From positions 62,001-126,000 of the forward strand of contig NZ_BJNV01000006.1 in the NCBI RefSeq assembly GCF_006539865.1: a DNA stretch of 64,000 nt. The letters run 5' to 3'. The translations under genes and the position numbers were made by a program. Of this stretch, positions 22,885-31,275 are shown piece by piece (within the stretch, counting starts at the first letter, position 1; each line of letters opens with the position of its first letter). Origin of the DNA: Zoogloea ramigera. Its GTDB lineage: Bacteria; Pseudomonadota; Gammaproteobacteria; Burkholderiales; Rhodocyclaceae. The notes beneath the pieces were generated by a model, which searched no databases, had not been told where the DNA came from, and saw only the letters and a list, made by a program, of their open reading frames with translations.

Positions 22885-24285
22885 TCAGCGCGGCGCGCCG
22901 CCGCCCAGGGCCTTGTAGAGGTTGACGGTGCTGGCCATGTGGGCGCGGCGCAGCTGGACCAGGGCCTGCTCGGCGGTGAACAGCGCTCGCTGGGCGTCGA
23001 GCACGTCGAGATAGCTGCTCACACCGCGCTCGAAGCGCAGGGTGGCCAGCCGGGCCCGGTCGGATTCGGTGGCCACCAGGGCCTGCTGCTCGCGCACCTG
23101 TGCGGCCAGCCAGTGGCGGGCAGCGAGGGCGTCGGCCACCTCCCGGAAGGCGGCCTGGATGCTGGCCTCGTAGTCGGCCACCGCCACCAGCCGGCGGGCC
23201 TCGGCGAGGCTCAGGTTGGCGCGGTTGCGGCCGCCGTCGAAGAGGGGCAGGCGCAGCGCGGGGGTGAAGCTCCACGTGCTGGCGCCGCCGCGGAAGAGGC
23301 CGTCGAGCTCGGCGCTGGAGCTGCCGCCGAAGCCGGTGAGCGTGATGTTGGGCAGGAAGGCGGCACGGGCCGCGCGGATGCTGGCCTGGCTGGCGGTTAG
23401 GCGCTTCTCGGCGGCGCGGAGGTCGGGCCGGCGGGTGAGGAGCTCGGCGGGCAGGCCGGGCGGCAGCGGGCCCTCCAGGCCCTGCTCGGCCAGCGGTGCC
23501 GGCGGCGCTTCGGGGGTCGGCGCGTGGCCGGTGAGCTGGGCCAGCAGGGCGTCGTTCTGGGCGCGCTGGCGTTCGAGGGCGGCCAGCTCGCCGCGGGTGT
23601 TGAGGAGCAGGGACTCGACCTGGCGCAGCTCGAGGTCGGAGCTGCTGCCCACCTCGGCCCGCCGGCGCATGATGCGGAAGGATTCCTCGCGGGTCGCCAG
23701 GGCCATCCGGGCCAGCACGATGCGCTCGTCGAGCTCTCGCGCCAGCAGGTAGGCGTTGGCGAGCTGGGCGACGAGGCCGAGCTCGAAGGCCTGGCGGGCT
23801 TCGTCGGTGGCGAGGAACTGGTTGAGGGCCGCATCGTTGAGGCTCTTCACGCGGCCCCAGAAGTCGATTTCATAGGTGACCAGGTTGGCGCCGGCCCGGT
23901 AGTTGCCGCCGATCTTGTCGCGGCCGGTGACCGACAGGTCGGCCGGCGTGCGGCTGCGGGTGCCGGCGGCGCCTAGGTCGATGGCCGGGCGGCCGGCGGC
24001 CTCCTGGATGTCGTAGGTGGCGCGGGCTTCGGCCACCCGGGCAACGGCCACGCGCAGGTCGCGGTTGTGGGCCAGGGCGCTGGTGATGAGGGCACGCAGG
24101 TGAGGGTCGGCGAAGAGGGCGTCCCAGCTGGCGGGGCGCTGGGCGGCAGCTTCAGGGGCGAGGGCGTAGGTTTGCGGGAGCTCGCCTTGGGGCGGGGCGC
24201 CCGGGCCGGCGCACGCAGCCAGCCCCGCTGCGACGCAGGCGAGAAGCGTTGCGCTGAAACGGGGGGTGCTTGAAACAGGCTTCAC
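22885..24285 (-). CDS. Outer-membrane efflux lipoprotein, NodT/OprM family
   Basis: 466 residues with a lipoprotein signal peptide ending in LAAC (C25). Two OEP repeats follow (about 70-260 and 285-460), each with the coiled-coil/beta pattern of TolC-like channels; YEIDFWGRV and RPDLRAAEKRL are family hallmarks. It is the first gene of the minus-strand export run, 17 bases before the HlyD gene, and completes a tripartite pump. Its promoter region contains the two TetR-type operators. Confidence 0.9.
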   Translation of the reverse strand: MKPVSSTPRFSATLLACVAAGLAACAGPGAPPQGELPQTYALAPEAAAQRPASWDALFADPHLRALITSALAHNRDLRVAVARVAEARATYDIQEAAGRPAIDLGAAGTRSRTPADLSVTGRDKIGGNYRAGANLVTYEIDFWGRVKSLNDAALNQFLATDEARQAFELGLVAQLANAYLLARELDERIVLARMALATREESFRIMRRRAEVGSSSDLELRQVESLLLNTRGELAALERQRAQNDALLAQLTGHAPTPEAPPAPLAEQGLEGPLPPGLPAELLTRRPDLRAAEKRLTASQASIRAARAAFLPNITLTGFGGSSSAELDGLFRGGASTWSFTPALRLPLFDGGRNRANLSLAEARRLVAVADYEASIQAAFREVADALAARHWLAAQVREQQALVATESDRARLATLRFERGVSSYLDVLDAQRALFTAEQALVQLRRAHMASTVNLYKALGGGAPR

Positions 24286-24334
24286 GATGACTCCCTGCCG
24301 GGTGCCCGGCGAGCGTTGCTACCTTAGGCGTATT

Positions 24335-24348
24335 CCAACACTTGTTGG
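24335..24348. promoter_or_regulatory. Palindromic operator 1, CCAAC-N4-GTTGG
   Basis: TTCCAACACTTGTTGGAA (24333-24350) is an inverted repeat with 8-bp arms. It lies 50 bases upstream of the outer-membrane factor start and shares CCAAC-N4-GTTGG with operator 2. It is probably bound by the divergent TetR protein. Confidence 0.65.
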
Positions 24349-24421
24349 AAACTCCGGCAAGGGCGCGGGAGCGCTTCGTGCCGGTGTCGTGCAGGAGGAT
24401 TGATCGGGGTCAATATTTTCA

Positions 24422-24435
24422 CCAACGTTCGTTGG
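24422..24435. promoter_or_regulatory. Palindromic operator 2, CCAAC-N4-GTTGG
   Basis: CCAACGTTCGTTGG is a perfect palindrome 84 bases upstream of the TetR start, with its centre 87 bp from that of operator 1. It is suited to autoregulation of the TetR gene. Confidence 0.65.
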
Positions 24436-24518
24436 ATTATTGACGGGTGAGGCGGTGCGATGTTCTGGCCTCGCCCGCGCTTTCATCCACTTGTCTTCAT
24501 TTTTGAAGGGGCCCCGCC

Positions 24519-25178
24519 ATGCCTGCCAACGATGCGTCCCGCAGCCCCGGCCGCCCCCGGGGTGGCGATTCGGCCTGTCGCGGGCGCTTGCTGGAGGCGG
24601 CGATGGAGGCCTTTGCGCGCAGCGGCTACGACGGCGCCAGCCTGCGGGCGATTGCGCTGGCGGCCGACTGCGACGTCTCGATGGTGGCCCACTATTTCGG
24701 CTCGAAGGCCGAGCTGTGGCGGGCGATGGTCGATGAGCTGGCCCAGCGCCACCAGGCCGACCGCGCCGAGATCGCCCGCAGCCTCGCCGAGCCGGGCGTG
24801 GCGCTGGAGGCGCGGGTGCGCCGCGGGGCGGGCCTGCTGTTCGACCGCATCGCCCGCCAGGCGCCGCTGGCCCGCCTGCTGATGCGCGAGGCGGCCGAGA
24901 CCGGCGAGCGGGCCACCTATGTGCTCACGCAGCTGATGCAGCCCAATCTGGAGCTCTACCGGCCCCTGTGGGAGGAGGCGATGGACGCCGGCATCCTGGG
25001 CCGGAGCGATGTCGTGGTGGCCCACACGGCGCTGGTCGGGGCGATCGCCTTGGTGATCTCGATGCGGGTGTCGATCGCCCGCCTGAGCGGCCGTGAGATG
25101 GAGGTGGCCACGCTGCGGGATGAGTTTCTGGACGTGCTGCTGCGGCACGGGCCTCAGGGCGCCTCGCCGGCGCGGTAG
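24519..25178 (+). CDS. TetR-family repressor, CecR-like
   Basis: 219 residues. The N-terminal helix-turn-helix spans about 22-68 (ASLRAIALAADCDVSMVAHYFGSKAELW), with the usual TetR FxxKxxL-type end. The C-terminal ligand domain (about 80-210) resembles the CecR/YbiH group, which in E. coli controls an ybhGFSR ABC exporter. It is divergent from a comparable exporter operon and separated from it by two matching operators, so it most likely represses both. The last 25 bases overlap the convergent GNAT gene. It ends in TAG. Confidence 0.85.
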   Translation: MPANDASRSPGRPRGGDSACRGRLLEAAMEAFARSGYDGASLRAIALAADCDVSMVAHYFGSKAELWRAMVDELAQRHQADRAEIARSLAEPGVALEARVRRGAGLLFDRIARQAPLARLLMREAAETGERATYVLTQLMQPNLELYRPLWEEAMDAGILGRSDVVVAHTALVGAIALVISMRVSIARLSGREMEVATLRDEFLDVLLRHGPQGASPAR

Positions 25179-26281
25179 GGCAGCCGCTCGGAGAGCTCGT
25201 CCAGGTAGTCCTCGACGCCTCCACGCTCGCGGGCCAGGAAGTCGGCTACCGCGTCGGCAAAGCGCGGGTCGGCGATCCAGTGGGCCGAGGTGGTGCGCAC
25301 CGGCTCGAGGCCGCGGGACAGCTTGTGTTCGCCCTGGGCGCCGCCTTCGAAGCGACTGATGCCTTCGGCGATGGCGTAGGCGATGGCCTGGTAATAGCAG
25401 GCTTCGAAGTGCAGGCAGGGGATGTATTCGACGGCGCCCCAGTAGCGGCCGTAGAGGGCGTCGGCGCCCTGCAGGAAGAAGCTCGCCGCCACCGGCTGGC
25501 CGGCGCGCTCGGCGATCATCAGCACGCAGGCGTCGCCGGCCTGGCTGGCGTGGTCGGCGAAGAAGGCGCGGCTGAGGTAGGGCGTGGAGCGGTGCTCGGC
25601 GTAGGTGCGGGCGTAGCAGGCGTGGAAGAAGGCCCAGTCGTCGGCCTGGATCTGCGCGCCGCGCAGGATGCGGAAGGCGATGCCGGCCTCGGCCACCTTG
25701 CGCCGCTCCTGGCGGATCTTCTTGCGCTTGGCGTGGGTGAGGTGGGCGAGGAAGTCGTCGAAGCTGGCATAGCCTGCGTTGTGCCAGTGGAACTGCACGC
25801 CGTGGCGGAGTTCCAGCCCGGCAGCCTGCAGCCAGCCGGCTTCCTCGTCGGTGGGGAAGAGCAGGTGGAAGGACGAGGCGCCGGAGCCCTGCACCATCTC
25901 CAGCACCCGGGCGAGCAGTAGCTGGCGGCTGGCCTCGTCGCGGCCGAGGATGCGCTGGCCGGGCACCGGCGTGAAGGGCAGGGCGGCCAGCCACTTGGGG
26001 TAGTAATCCAGTCCGTGGCGCTGGTAGGCGTCGGCCCAGGCCCAGTCGAACACGTACTCGCCGTAGGAGTGGGCCTTGAGGTAGAGCGGCATCGCCGCGA
26101 CGAGGGTGTCGCCTTCCCACAGCGCGGCGTGGCGGGGCGTCCAGCCCGTGCGCGGGGCGACGCAGCCGGAGGCCTCGAGGCCGGCCAGGAGGGCGTGGGC
26201 GAGGGGGGCCTGGCCGGCGAGGGCGTCCCACTGGGGCGCGGGGATCTCGGCGAGGGCGGCGTGGAGGCGTAAAGTGGGCAT
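25154..26281 (-). CDS. GNAT/FemAB-like N-acyltransferase (DUF482 type)
   Basis: 375 residues from the ATG at 26281; a second ATG three codons upstream (26290) is equally possible. The sequence has two GNAT-like lobes, as in FemAB/peptidogalycan-type acyltransferases. Conserved-looking parts are PLYLKAHSYGEYVFDWAWADAY, FHWHNAGYASFDDFL and a basic KRKKIRQERRK helix near the middle, then EHKLSRGLEPVRTTSAHWI near the end. These match the DUF482 family, often found alone in proteobacteria. The substrate is unknown. Convergent overlap of 25 bases with the TetR gene. Confidence 0.78.
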   Translation of the reverse strand: MPTLRLHAALAEIPAPQWDALAGQAPLAHALLAGLEASGCVAPRTGWTPRHAALWEGDTLVAAMPLYLKAHSYGEYVFDWAWADAYQRHGLDYYPKWLAALPFTPVPGQRILGRDEASRQLLLARVLEMVQGSGASSFHLLFPTDEEAGWLQAAGLELRHGVQFHWHNAGYASFDDFLAHLTHAKRKKIRQERRKVAEAGIAFRILRGAQIQADDWAFFHACYARTYAEHRSTPYLSRAFFADHASQAGDACVLMIAERAGQPVAASFFLQGADALYGRYWGAVEYIPCLHFEACYYQAIAYAIAEGISRFEGGAQGEHKLSRGLEPVRTTSAHWIADPRFADAVADFLARERGGVEDYLDELSERLPYRAGEAP

Positions 26282-26355
26282 GGCGGCCATCCTACACCGG
26301 GCCGGCAGCACGCCGGGGCGCGGTGCGCGGCGGCTTCGCGGTATAGTGTCGCCCC

Positions 26356-27975
26356 ATGAAAACCCCTCTTTCCGTTGCGGTCGCCCAGCTCGATTGTGTC
26401 GTGGGCGACATCTCCGGCAATGCGCGCCGGATCCTCGATGCGGTAGCCCGGGCCAAGGCCGCGGGTGCCGATGTGCTGCTCACCCCCGAACTCGCCCTGT
26501 GCGGCTACCCGCCTGAAGACCTGCTGCTGCGGCCGGCCTTTCTGGATGCCTGCGCCGAGGAGCTTGAGGCGCTGGCGGCGCATGTGCACGGCATCACGGT
26601 GATCGTCGGCTACCCGGCCGAGCGGGCCGGCGAGCGCTTCAACGCCGCCGCGGTGATCCAGGACGGCCGCGTGGCGCGCACCTACTTCAAGCACCGCCTG
26701 CCCAACTACGAGGTCTTCGACGAGGAGCGTTACTTCGAGTCCGGCCATGAGGCCTGCGTGTTCGAACTCAAGGGCGTGCGGGTGGGTGTCAACATCTGCG
26801 CCGACGTGTGGGAATCGGGTGCCGCCGACGTGGCCCGCGGGGCCGGTGCCGAGCTGCTGCTGGTGCTCAACGCCTCGCCCTTCCACATGTACAAGCAGGG
26901 CCTGCGCTACGAGGTGCTGCGCGAGCGCATCGCCGACACCGGCCTGCCGGTGGTGTATTGCAACCTGGTGGGCGGTCAGGACGAGCTGGTCTTCGACGGC
27001 GGCTCGTTCGCCCTCGACCGGGACGGCACGCTGGCCTGGCAGGGTGTGTCGTTTGCCGAGGAACTCGCGGTGCTGCGCTTTGCCGACGGCGCCTGGCTCG
27101 ACCGTGGCGTGCCGGCGGCGCGCCCGGTTGAGGCGGATGTCTACGACGCGCTGGTGCTGGGCGTGCGCGACTATCTCGGCAAGAACGGCTTCCCCGGCGC
27201 GCTGATCGGCCTGTCGGGGGGCGTCGATTCAGCCCTCACGTTGGCCATCGCCGTCGACGCGCTGGGCGCCGACAAGGTCCGCGCGGTGATGATGCCCTCG
27301 CCCTACACCGCCCAGATGAGCCTGGACGATTCCCGCGAGATGGTGCGCCGCATCGGCGTGCGCTACGACGAGATCGCCATCGAGCCTGCCATGCACACCT
27401 TCGCCGACATGCTGGCGCCCCAGTTTGCCGGCCTGCCCGAGGACACCACCGAAGAGAACCTGCAGTCGCGCATCCGCGGCATGCTGCTGATGGCGCTGTC
27501 CAACAAGACCGGCGCGATCGTGCTCACCACCGGCAACAAGAGCGAGATGGCCACCGGCTACGCCACGCTTTACGGCGACATGGCGGGCGGTTTTGCGGTG
27601 ATCAAGGACATCTACAAGACCTTTGTGTACCGTCTGTGCGCGTGGCGCAACGCCCAGCCGGGCGGCCCGGTGATCCCCGACAACATCCTCACCCGCCCGC
27701 CCTCGGCCGAGCTCAAGCCCGACCAGTGCGACCAGGATTCCCTGCCGCCCTACGAGGTGCTCGACGCCATCATCGCCGCCTACATGGAAGAAGACCTGTC
27801 GCCCCGCGAGATCGTCGCCCGCGGCTACCCCGAGGCCGACGTGCGGCGCGCGGTGGCGATGTTGCGGCGCAACGAATACAAGCGCCGCCAGGCGCCGCCG
27901 GGCGTGCGCGTCACCCAGCGCGGCTTTGGCAAGGACTGGCGCTACCCGATCACCTCGCGCTACCGCGACGCCTGA
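26356..27975 (+). CDS. nadE: Glutamine-dependent NAD+ synthetase
   Basis: 539 residues. The N-terminal nitrilase-like glutaminase domain carries the Glu-Lys-Cys triad in TPELALCGYPPED, YFKHRLPNY and VNICADVW (Cys near 149). The C-terminal synthetase domain carries the PP-loop SGGVDSA (about 286-292), TTGNKSEMATGYATLYGD and the FVYRLCAW region. It amidates nicotinate adenine dinucleotide to NAD+ with ATP and glutamine. It stands 83 bases upstream of glnB in the same orientation, an arrangement common in betaproteobacteria. Confidence 0.95.
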   Translation: MKTPLSVAVAQLDCVVGDISGNARRILDAVARAKAAGADVLLTPELALCGYPPEDLLLRPAFLDACAEELEALAAHVHGITVIVGYPAERAGERFNAAAVIQDGRVARTYFKHRLPNYEVFDEERYFESGHEACVFELKGVRVGVNICADVWESGAADVARGAGAELLLVLNASPFHMYKQGLRYEVLRERIADTGLPVVYCNLVGGQDELVFDGGSFALDRDGTLAWQGVSFAEELAVLRFADGAWLDRGVPAARPVEADVYDALVLGVRDYLGKNGFPGALIGLSGGVDSALTLAIAVDALGADKVRAVMMPSPYTAQMSLDDSREMVRRIGVRYDEIAIEPAMHTFADMLAPQFAGLPEDTTEENLQSRIRGMLLMALSNKTGAIVLTTGNKSEMATGYATLYGDMAGGFAVIKDIYKTFVYRLCAWRNAQPGGPVIPDNILTRPPSAELKPDQCDQDSLPPYEVLDAIIAAYMEEDLSPREIVARGYPEADVRRAVAMLRRNEYKRRQAPPGVRVTQRGFGKDWRYPITSRYRDA

Positions 27976-27994
27976 ACGCACGAAACCACCACGA

Positions 27995-28012
27995 GGCCGC
28001 TTGGAAGCGGCC
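27995..28012. promoter_or_regulatory. Palindrome between nadE and glnB
   Basis: GGCCGCTTGGAAGCGGCC is a perfect 18-bp palindrome with no T tract, 46 bases before the glnB start. It could be an operator or an RNA hairpin; no known regulator motif is recognised. Confidence 0.35.
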
Positions 28013-28037
28013 CGCCAACAGCAGCCCGACCGCCTGA

Positions 28038-28397
<360 letters not shown>

Positions 28398-28417
28398 GCC
28401 TCGGCCCGCCTTGAAGA

Positions 28418-28440
28418 AAGCCCGCCCCCGCGGGCTTTTT
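28418..28440 (+). terminator. Rho-independent terminator after glnB
   Basis: AAGCCCGC (28418-28425) pairs with GCGGGCTT (28430-28437) over a 4-base loop, followed by a T run. Confidence 0.85.
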
Positions 28441-28482
28441 GTTTTTGTGGGGTGGCTTCGCGTAAAATGTGATGTTTTACGC
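28439..28482 (+). promoter_or_regulatory. gltX promoter overlapped by an inverted repeat
   Basis: A likely sigma-70 promoter is TTGTTT (28439-28444), 18 bp, TAAAAT (28463-28468). The -10 element sits inside a perfect inverted repeat GCGTAAAA-N7-TTTTACGC (28460-28482), which could be an operator or form a hairpin in the short leader. Confidence 0.5.
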
Positions 28483-28498
28483 ATTTTCGGATTCACCC

Positions 28499-29893
28499 AT
28501 GGCCTCCACCGTCCGCACCCGCTTCGCCCCCAGCCCCACCGGTTACCTGCACATCGGAGGCGCGCGCACCGCGCTGTTCTCGTGGGCCTACGCGCGGCGC
28601 CACGGCGGCCAGTTCATCCTGCGCATCGAAGACACCGACGTGGCCCGCTCCACGCCCGAGGCCGTGCAGGCCATCCTCGACGGCATGAGCTGGCTCGACC
28701 TCAACTGGGACGAAGGCCCGTTCTACCAGATGCAGCGCATGGACCGCTACAAGGCGGTGATCCAGGAAATGCTCGCCGCCGGCAGCGCCTACCACTGCTA
28801 CATGCCGCCCGAAGAGCTCGACGCCCTGCGCGAAGCCCAGCGCGCCCGTGGTGAAAAGCCCCGCTACGACGGCCGCTGGCGCCCCGAGCCGGGCAAGCAG
28901 CTGCCCGAGCCGCCGGCTGGCATTGCACCTGTGATCCGCTTCAGGAACCCCACGGATGGCGTGGTGGCCTGGGACGACTTGGTCAAGGGCCGCATCGAGA
29001 TCGCCAATGCCGAGATGGACGACCTCATCATCGCCCGCGCCGACGGCACGCCCACCTACAACTTCTGCGTGTGCGTGGACGACTGGGACATGGGCATCAC
29101 CCAGGTCATCCGCGGCGACGACCACGTAAATAACACCCCGCGCCAGATCAACATCCTGAAGGCCCTCGGCGCCGTGGTGCCGCAGTATGCCCACCTGTCG
29201 ATGATCCTCGGCGACGACGGCCAGAAGCTCTCCAAGCGCCACGGCGCGGTGAGCGTCACCCAGTACGACGACGACGGCTACCTGCCCGAGGCCGTCATCA
29301 ACTATCTGGCCCGCCTCGGCTGGAGCCACGGCGACGACGAGATTTTCAGCCGCGCGCAGTTGGTGGAGTGGTTCGACCTCGACCACATCACCCCGTCGGC
29401 GGCCCAGTTCAACACCGAAAAGCTCAACTGGCTTAACGCCCATTACATCAAGCAGAGTGACAATGCGGCCCTGGCGGCCGATGTCTCCCGCCGACTCGCG
29501 AAGCGCGGCGTCGACCCCGAAACCGGCCCGTCGCTCGAGGCGATCATCGGGCTCTACAAGGATCGTGTCGCCACGCTTAACGAACTCGCCGATGCCGCCG
29601 AGGCCTTCTACATCGACCTGCACCCGGCGCCGGAGCTGGTCGCGCAGCACCTGACGGACGCGGCGCGTGCGGCACTGGCCACCTTGCGCGGCAAGCTCGA
29701 AGTGGTGGCGTGGGAGAAGGCCGCGATCTCTGCCGCGATCAAGGAGACCTGCGCGGAGCACGGCATGAAGATGCCGCAGGTGGCGATCCCGCTGCGAGTG
29801 CTGCTGCTGGGGCAGACGCAGACGCCGGCGATTGATGGGGTGGTGGAGGTGATGGGGCGGGGTCCGGCAGGGGAGAGGATGGGGAGGGGGTGA
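28499..29893 (+). CDS. gltX: Glutamyl-tRNA synthetase
   Basis: 464 residues from the ATG at 28499, giving the canonical N terminus ([15 protein letters not shown]). Earlier in-frame ATGs at 28469 and 28472 fall in the promoter palindrome and are rejected. Class I signatures are [10 protein letters not shown] (HIGH) near residue 17 and KLSKR (KMSKS-type) near 245. The C-terminal anticodon-binding helical domain is present up to [13 protein letters not shown]. It charges tRNA-Glu. The intact gene ends 55 bases before the IS3-type element. Confidence 0.95.
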   Translation: MASTVRTRFAPSPTGYLHIGGARTALFSWAYARRHGGQFILRIEDTDVARSTPEAVQAILDGMSWLDLNWDEGPFYQMQRMDRYKAVIQEMLAAGSAYHCYMPPEELDALREAQRARGEKPRYDGRWRPEPGKQLPEPPAGIAPVIRFRNPTDGVVAWDDLVKGRIEIANAEMDDLIIARADGTPTYNFCVCVDDWDMGITQVIRGDDHVNNTPRQINILKALGAVVPQYAHLSMILGDDGQKLSKRHGAVSVTQYDDDGYLPEAVINYLARLGWSHGDDEIFSRAQLVEWFDLDHITPSAAQFNTEKLNWLNAHYIKQSDNAALAADVSRRLAKRGVDPETGPSLEAIIGLYKDRVATLNELADAAEAFYIDLHPAPELVAQHLTDAARAALATLRGKLEVVAWEKAAISAAIKETCAEHGMKMPQVAIPLRVLLLGQTQTPAIDGVVEVMGRGPAGERMGRG

Positions 29894-29902
29894 AGTTTGC
29901 GT

Positions 29903-29935
29903 AAACCGAAAAATTGCAGTGGGTCGGTTTTATTG
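29903..29935 (+). terminator. Possible weak terminator after gltX
   Basis: AAACCGA (29903-29909) pairs with TCGGTTT (29924-29930) over a 14-base loop, then TTATT. The stem is short, so this is only a candidate. Confidence 0.35.
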
Positions 29936-29947
29936 GACTTTAATGTC

Positions 29948-31105
29948 TGAGCTGCCCCCCGAATTTCGTCTTCCAACGTAGTCGTCGTACGATCGACAGC
30001 ACGAGAGGAAGAACGACATGAAACGCATCCCGAAGCAGGAATACACGGCCGAGTTCAAGGAGCAGGCCGTCAAGCGCGCCGACGAGGTTGGCAGCATCGC
30101 CCGTGTCGCCGAGGAACTGGGGCTGGTCGAGCAGACACTGCGCAACTGGGTGAAAGCGGCGAAGGCGGGCAAGCTCAATCCGGCCGGTGCCAGGCAGATC
30201 ACTGCCGAGCAGATGGAGTTGTCCCGGTTGCGCGCCCAGGTGGCCCGGCTCGAGATGGAGCTGGAAATCACAAAAAAAGCGGCGGCATATTTCGCGAAGG
30301 AGCTGCTGTGAAATATGCCTGGATCGACACGCAGCGCAGCGCCTTCCCGTTGCCCGTCCTGTGCGACGCCCTGTCGGTGAGCCAGAGCGGTTTTCGGGCC
30401 TGGCAAGCGGGCGGTACCCAGGAGCGCAAGCGACTCACCGACGGGCAGGCCCTGGTGCTGATCCGCACGATCCACCAGGAGGTCCGGCAGGCCTACGGCG
30501 CCCGGCGCATTCATGCCGAGTTGCGTGGGCGTGGCTACCGGATCGGCTTGCCACGCATCGAGCGTCTGATGCGCGAGAACGGCATCCGGGCGCGGCACAA
30601 GCGGCGTTACAAGGCAACGACGGACTCCCGGCACAGCCTGCCGGTGGCGCCGAATGTGCTCGATCGCCACTTCGCGCCCGAGGCCCCGAATCGCGTGTGG
30701 ACGGGCGACATCACCTACATCGCCACCGCCGAGGGCTGGCTGTATCTGGCGGTCGTGATTGATCTGTTCAACCGCGAGGTGATCGGCTGGTCGATCAAGT
30801 CGCGGATGACGACCGATCTGGTGCTCGATGCGCTGTTGATGGCCTGGTTCCGCCGTCGGCCAGAACCGGGGGTGCTGTTCCACTCCGACCGCGGCAGCCA
30901 GTACGCCAGTCATGCCTACCAGGCCCGTCTGGCCACCTACGGCATGCGCGGATCGATGTCGCGCAAGGGCAACTGCTGGGACAACGCCCCGACCGAGAGC
31001 TTCTTCAACAGCCTCAAGAACGAGCGAGTGCATGGCGTGCGTTACGCGACGCGCGACGAGGCGGCGAGCGACCTGTTCCAGTACATCGCCGTGTTCGAGG
31101 TGCCC
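29948..31105 (+). mobile_element. IS3-family insertion sequence, right end missing
   Basis: The left end is taken at TGAGCTGCCCCCCG (29948), about 70 bases before orfA. It carries overlapping orfA and orfB with an A7G slippery site. The matching right-end inverted repeat cannot be found downstream, and orfB stops abruptly after YIAVF, where IS3 transposases normally continue with a YNxxRxHxxLGxxxP tail. The element is therefore truncated at about 31097 and should be unable to move by itself. It marks the left edge of the low-GC island. Confidence 0.8.
30018..30311 (+). CDS. IS3-family transposase OrfA
   Basis: 97 residues. A helix-turn-helix DNA-binding region covers about 8-55 (GSIARVAEELGLVEQTLRNWVK), followed by a leucine-zipper-like helix (75-97). 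The slippery run of seven A and a G at 30272-30279 lies near the 3' end. A -1 shift there enters the orfB frame, which is open from that point, so an OrfAB fusion could be made. Confidence 0.88.
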   Translation: MKRIPKQEYTAEFKEQAVKRADEVGSIARVAEELGLVEQTLRNWVKAAKAGKLNPAGARQITAEQMELSRLRAQVARLEMELEITKKAAAYFAKELL

Positions 31106-31108
31106 TAA
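30308..31108 (+). pseudogene. IS3-family transposase OrfB, C-terminally truncated
   Basis: 266 residues from a GTG overlapping the orfA stop by four bases. The rve integrase core has the DDE residues in WTGDITYI, FHSDRGSQY and NAPTESFFNSLK. After DLFQYIAVF the reading frame changes to unrelated residues and stops, so about 20 residues of the normal C-terminal tail are absent. Confidence 0.82.
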
Positions 31109-31275
31109 AGATTTACGGCACAGTGCTCGTCCTGTGTTCCAATCTGGCTGCCTGACTTTCTCGCGGTCTTAGCAGTTTAACGACGCTGTTAGTGAGGTGC
31201 TCGCCGCGTAAGGCCGCAAGATCAGTGGCCGGCAGGCATCGTTTCTGAATCCGTTAGTCTGGAGCAAAAGAATAA

